DNA from: Pseudomonadota bacterium
Lineage (GTDB): Bacteria; Bdellovibrionota_C; UBA2361; OMII01
NCBI GenBank assembly: GCA_027486155.1
Contig: JAIXPR010000359.1
Location: 1 to 6,871, forward strand
DNA: 6,871 bases
Reading direction: 5' to 3'
In this document: positions 6,220 through 6,871 of the stretch, in pieces
Layout: each line of letters begins with the position of its first letter
Numbering within the stretch: the stretch's first letter is position 1
Notes under the pieces: generated by a model
What the model was told of the DNA's origin: nothing
Databases searched by the model: none
The model's input: the letters and a program-made list of their open reading frames with translations, nothing else
Translations under genes and position numbers: made by a program

Positions 6220-6244
6220 GGATCGAGCCGATCTGAACCGATCC
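6220..6244. promoter_or_regulatory. Inverted/direct repeat cluster with three GATC sites, possible operator
   Basis: GGATCG at 6220-6225 is the perfect inverse of CGATCC at 6239-6244. CCGATC also occurs as a direct repeat at 6228-6233 and 6238-6243, one helical turn (10 bp) apart. GATC falls at 6221, 6230 and 6240. The cluster lies between two divergent genes, about 50 nt before the membrane-protein ATG, where a regulator could bind. No known operator was recognised. Confidence 0.25.
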
Positions 6245-6296
6245 ACACCCGTTATGCCCCTTTTGCCACTCCTACCAGTCGCGCTAGGTTGCGGAT

Positions 6297-6871
6297 ATGA
6301 CCTCACACCGAGCCCTTTGGGAGTCTACGTTGTTCTCCCTCATCCGCCTCTCTCCCGTAGTAGCGCCCGCTACTATCGTGCCAGTGGTATACAACGATCC
6401 AGCGATAGCTGACCTCATACTCAAGCGGTTGCTCGCGCTCCTCGTAACCCTCGTTTTTTGGAATATGACTGAGGGATCCGCCATCCTCTGGATGAAGGCT
6501 AAGAACCAAGGAAGCGACAAGGTTCGATCCTATCTTCTGGTCACTATGCTGTGCGGCGTTGTGACGGTTGCCTTCCTGCAGTACGGGAGAAGCCTCTCAA
6601 CGCAAGGCATCTTCCTGCTCACCCTCGCGACCCTCTCCATTCGAGGGATGTCGAGGACAGGATGGGAGAACGACCGCCCCCTGGCGGGCTTTCTGGGGGC
6701 TATCGTGGGCAACTCCCTCCTGGCCCTCACGGCCCTGTTCTGTATAACCCCAACCTTCTACTGGCAGAGCGTGATCGTTGCTGTAGCTTTCGGTTCATCA
6801 GTCGCGGCGGTAGAGGCATCATGGAACGCCCAAACCCTCCCCAAAGAGGTGTTCGCCCGTTGGGCGGGCCA
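6297..6871 (+). CDS. Multi-pass integral membrane protein of unknown function, N-terminal part (cut by right window edge)
   Basis: Seen: ATG 6297 is the first possible start after an in-frame TAG at 6285. AGG at 6286-6288 stands 8 nt upstream. The frame is open for 191 codons to the window end. The translation has about six hydrophobic segments: roughly residues 12-32, 43-66, 79-97, 104-117, 128-150 and 155-174. Between them are short charged loops such as MKAKNQGSDKVR (66-77) and RGMSRTGWENDRP (117-129). I recognise no family signature. The order 'charged loop, then AGFLGAIVGNSLLALTALF' is faintly like the middle of UbiA-fold proteins, but the two aspartate-rich motifs are absent from the visible part, so I do not claim homology. 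It is divergent from ubiE and may share regulatory DNA with it. The steady reading frame, ribosome-binding site and membrane-protein composition make it a real gene. Confidence 0.8.
   Translation, partial: MTSHRALWESTLFSLIRLSPVVAPATIVPVVYNDPAIADLILKRLLALLVTLVFWNMTEGSAILWMKAKNQGSDKVRSYLLVTMLCGVVTVAFLQYGRSLSTQGIFLLTLATLSIRGMSRTGWENDRPLAGFLGAIVGNSLLALTALFCITPTFYWQSVIVAVAFGSSVAAVEASWNAQTLPKEVFARWAG

Noticed and set aside
6847..6871. GC-rich hairpin CGCCCGTTGGGCG near the right edge
   Set aside because: It lies within the open reading frame of the membrane protein, has no T-run in view, and is explained by codon use.

Overview
This 6.9-kb window looks like chromosomal DNA from a Gram-negative bacterium that makes menaquinone. 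The evidence is a lipoprotein with a typical lipobox, a one-chain iron-sulfur (class I) fumarase, and three consecutive quinone-biosynthesis genes. The prenyltransferase carries the motif set of the UbiA-like enzymes of the futalosine (Mqn) menaquinone route rather than that of ubiquinone UbiA. The short hexamer-built hairpin repeat between two of these genes resembles repeats I associate with deltaproteobacterial-type genomes (Myxococcota/Bdellovibrionota and relatives), but this is only a weak taxonomic hint and I do not assign a species. No mobile element, CRISPR array, tRNA or rRNA is visible.

Layout from left to right: (1) the 5' part of a minus-strand lipoprotein gene that runs off the left edge (1-258); (2) a 283-bp divergent intergenic region; (3) a plus-strand fumarase gene (542-2053); (4) a 16-bp convergent gap, with a small hairpin just inside the end of the opposing gene; (5) a minus-strand run read right to left, ubiE/menG (5412-6137), ubiX (4552-5187), mqnP/ubiA-like (3681-4544) and a family-39-like membrane glycosyltransferase (2070-3659); (6) a 159-bp divergent intergenic region; (7) a plus-strand multi-pass membrane protein of unknown function that runs off the right edge (6297-6871).

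UbiX makes the prenylated flavin cofactor for a UbiD-type decarboxylase (not in this window). The MqnP-like enzyme attaches the isoprenoid tail to the quinone ring. UbiE/MenG performs the final C-methylation of demethylmenaquinone. mqnP follows ubiX by 7 bp and the glycosyltransferase follows mqnP by 21 bp, so these three form a tight operon. ubiE is separated from ubiX by 224 bp containing the most unusual feature of the window: two 39-nt arms, each made of about six degenerate copies of the hexamer ACGTGA, in inverted orientation around a 49-nt loop. Fumarase and menaquinone genes fit a respiratory, possibly facultatively anaerobic, metabolism. Several gene starts were placed internal to the longest open frame because ribosome-binding sites and family alignments favour the shorter forms.
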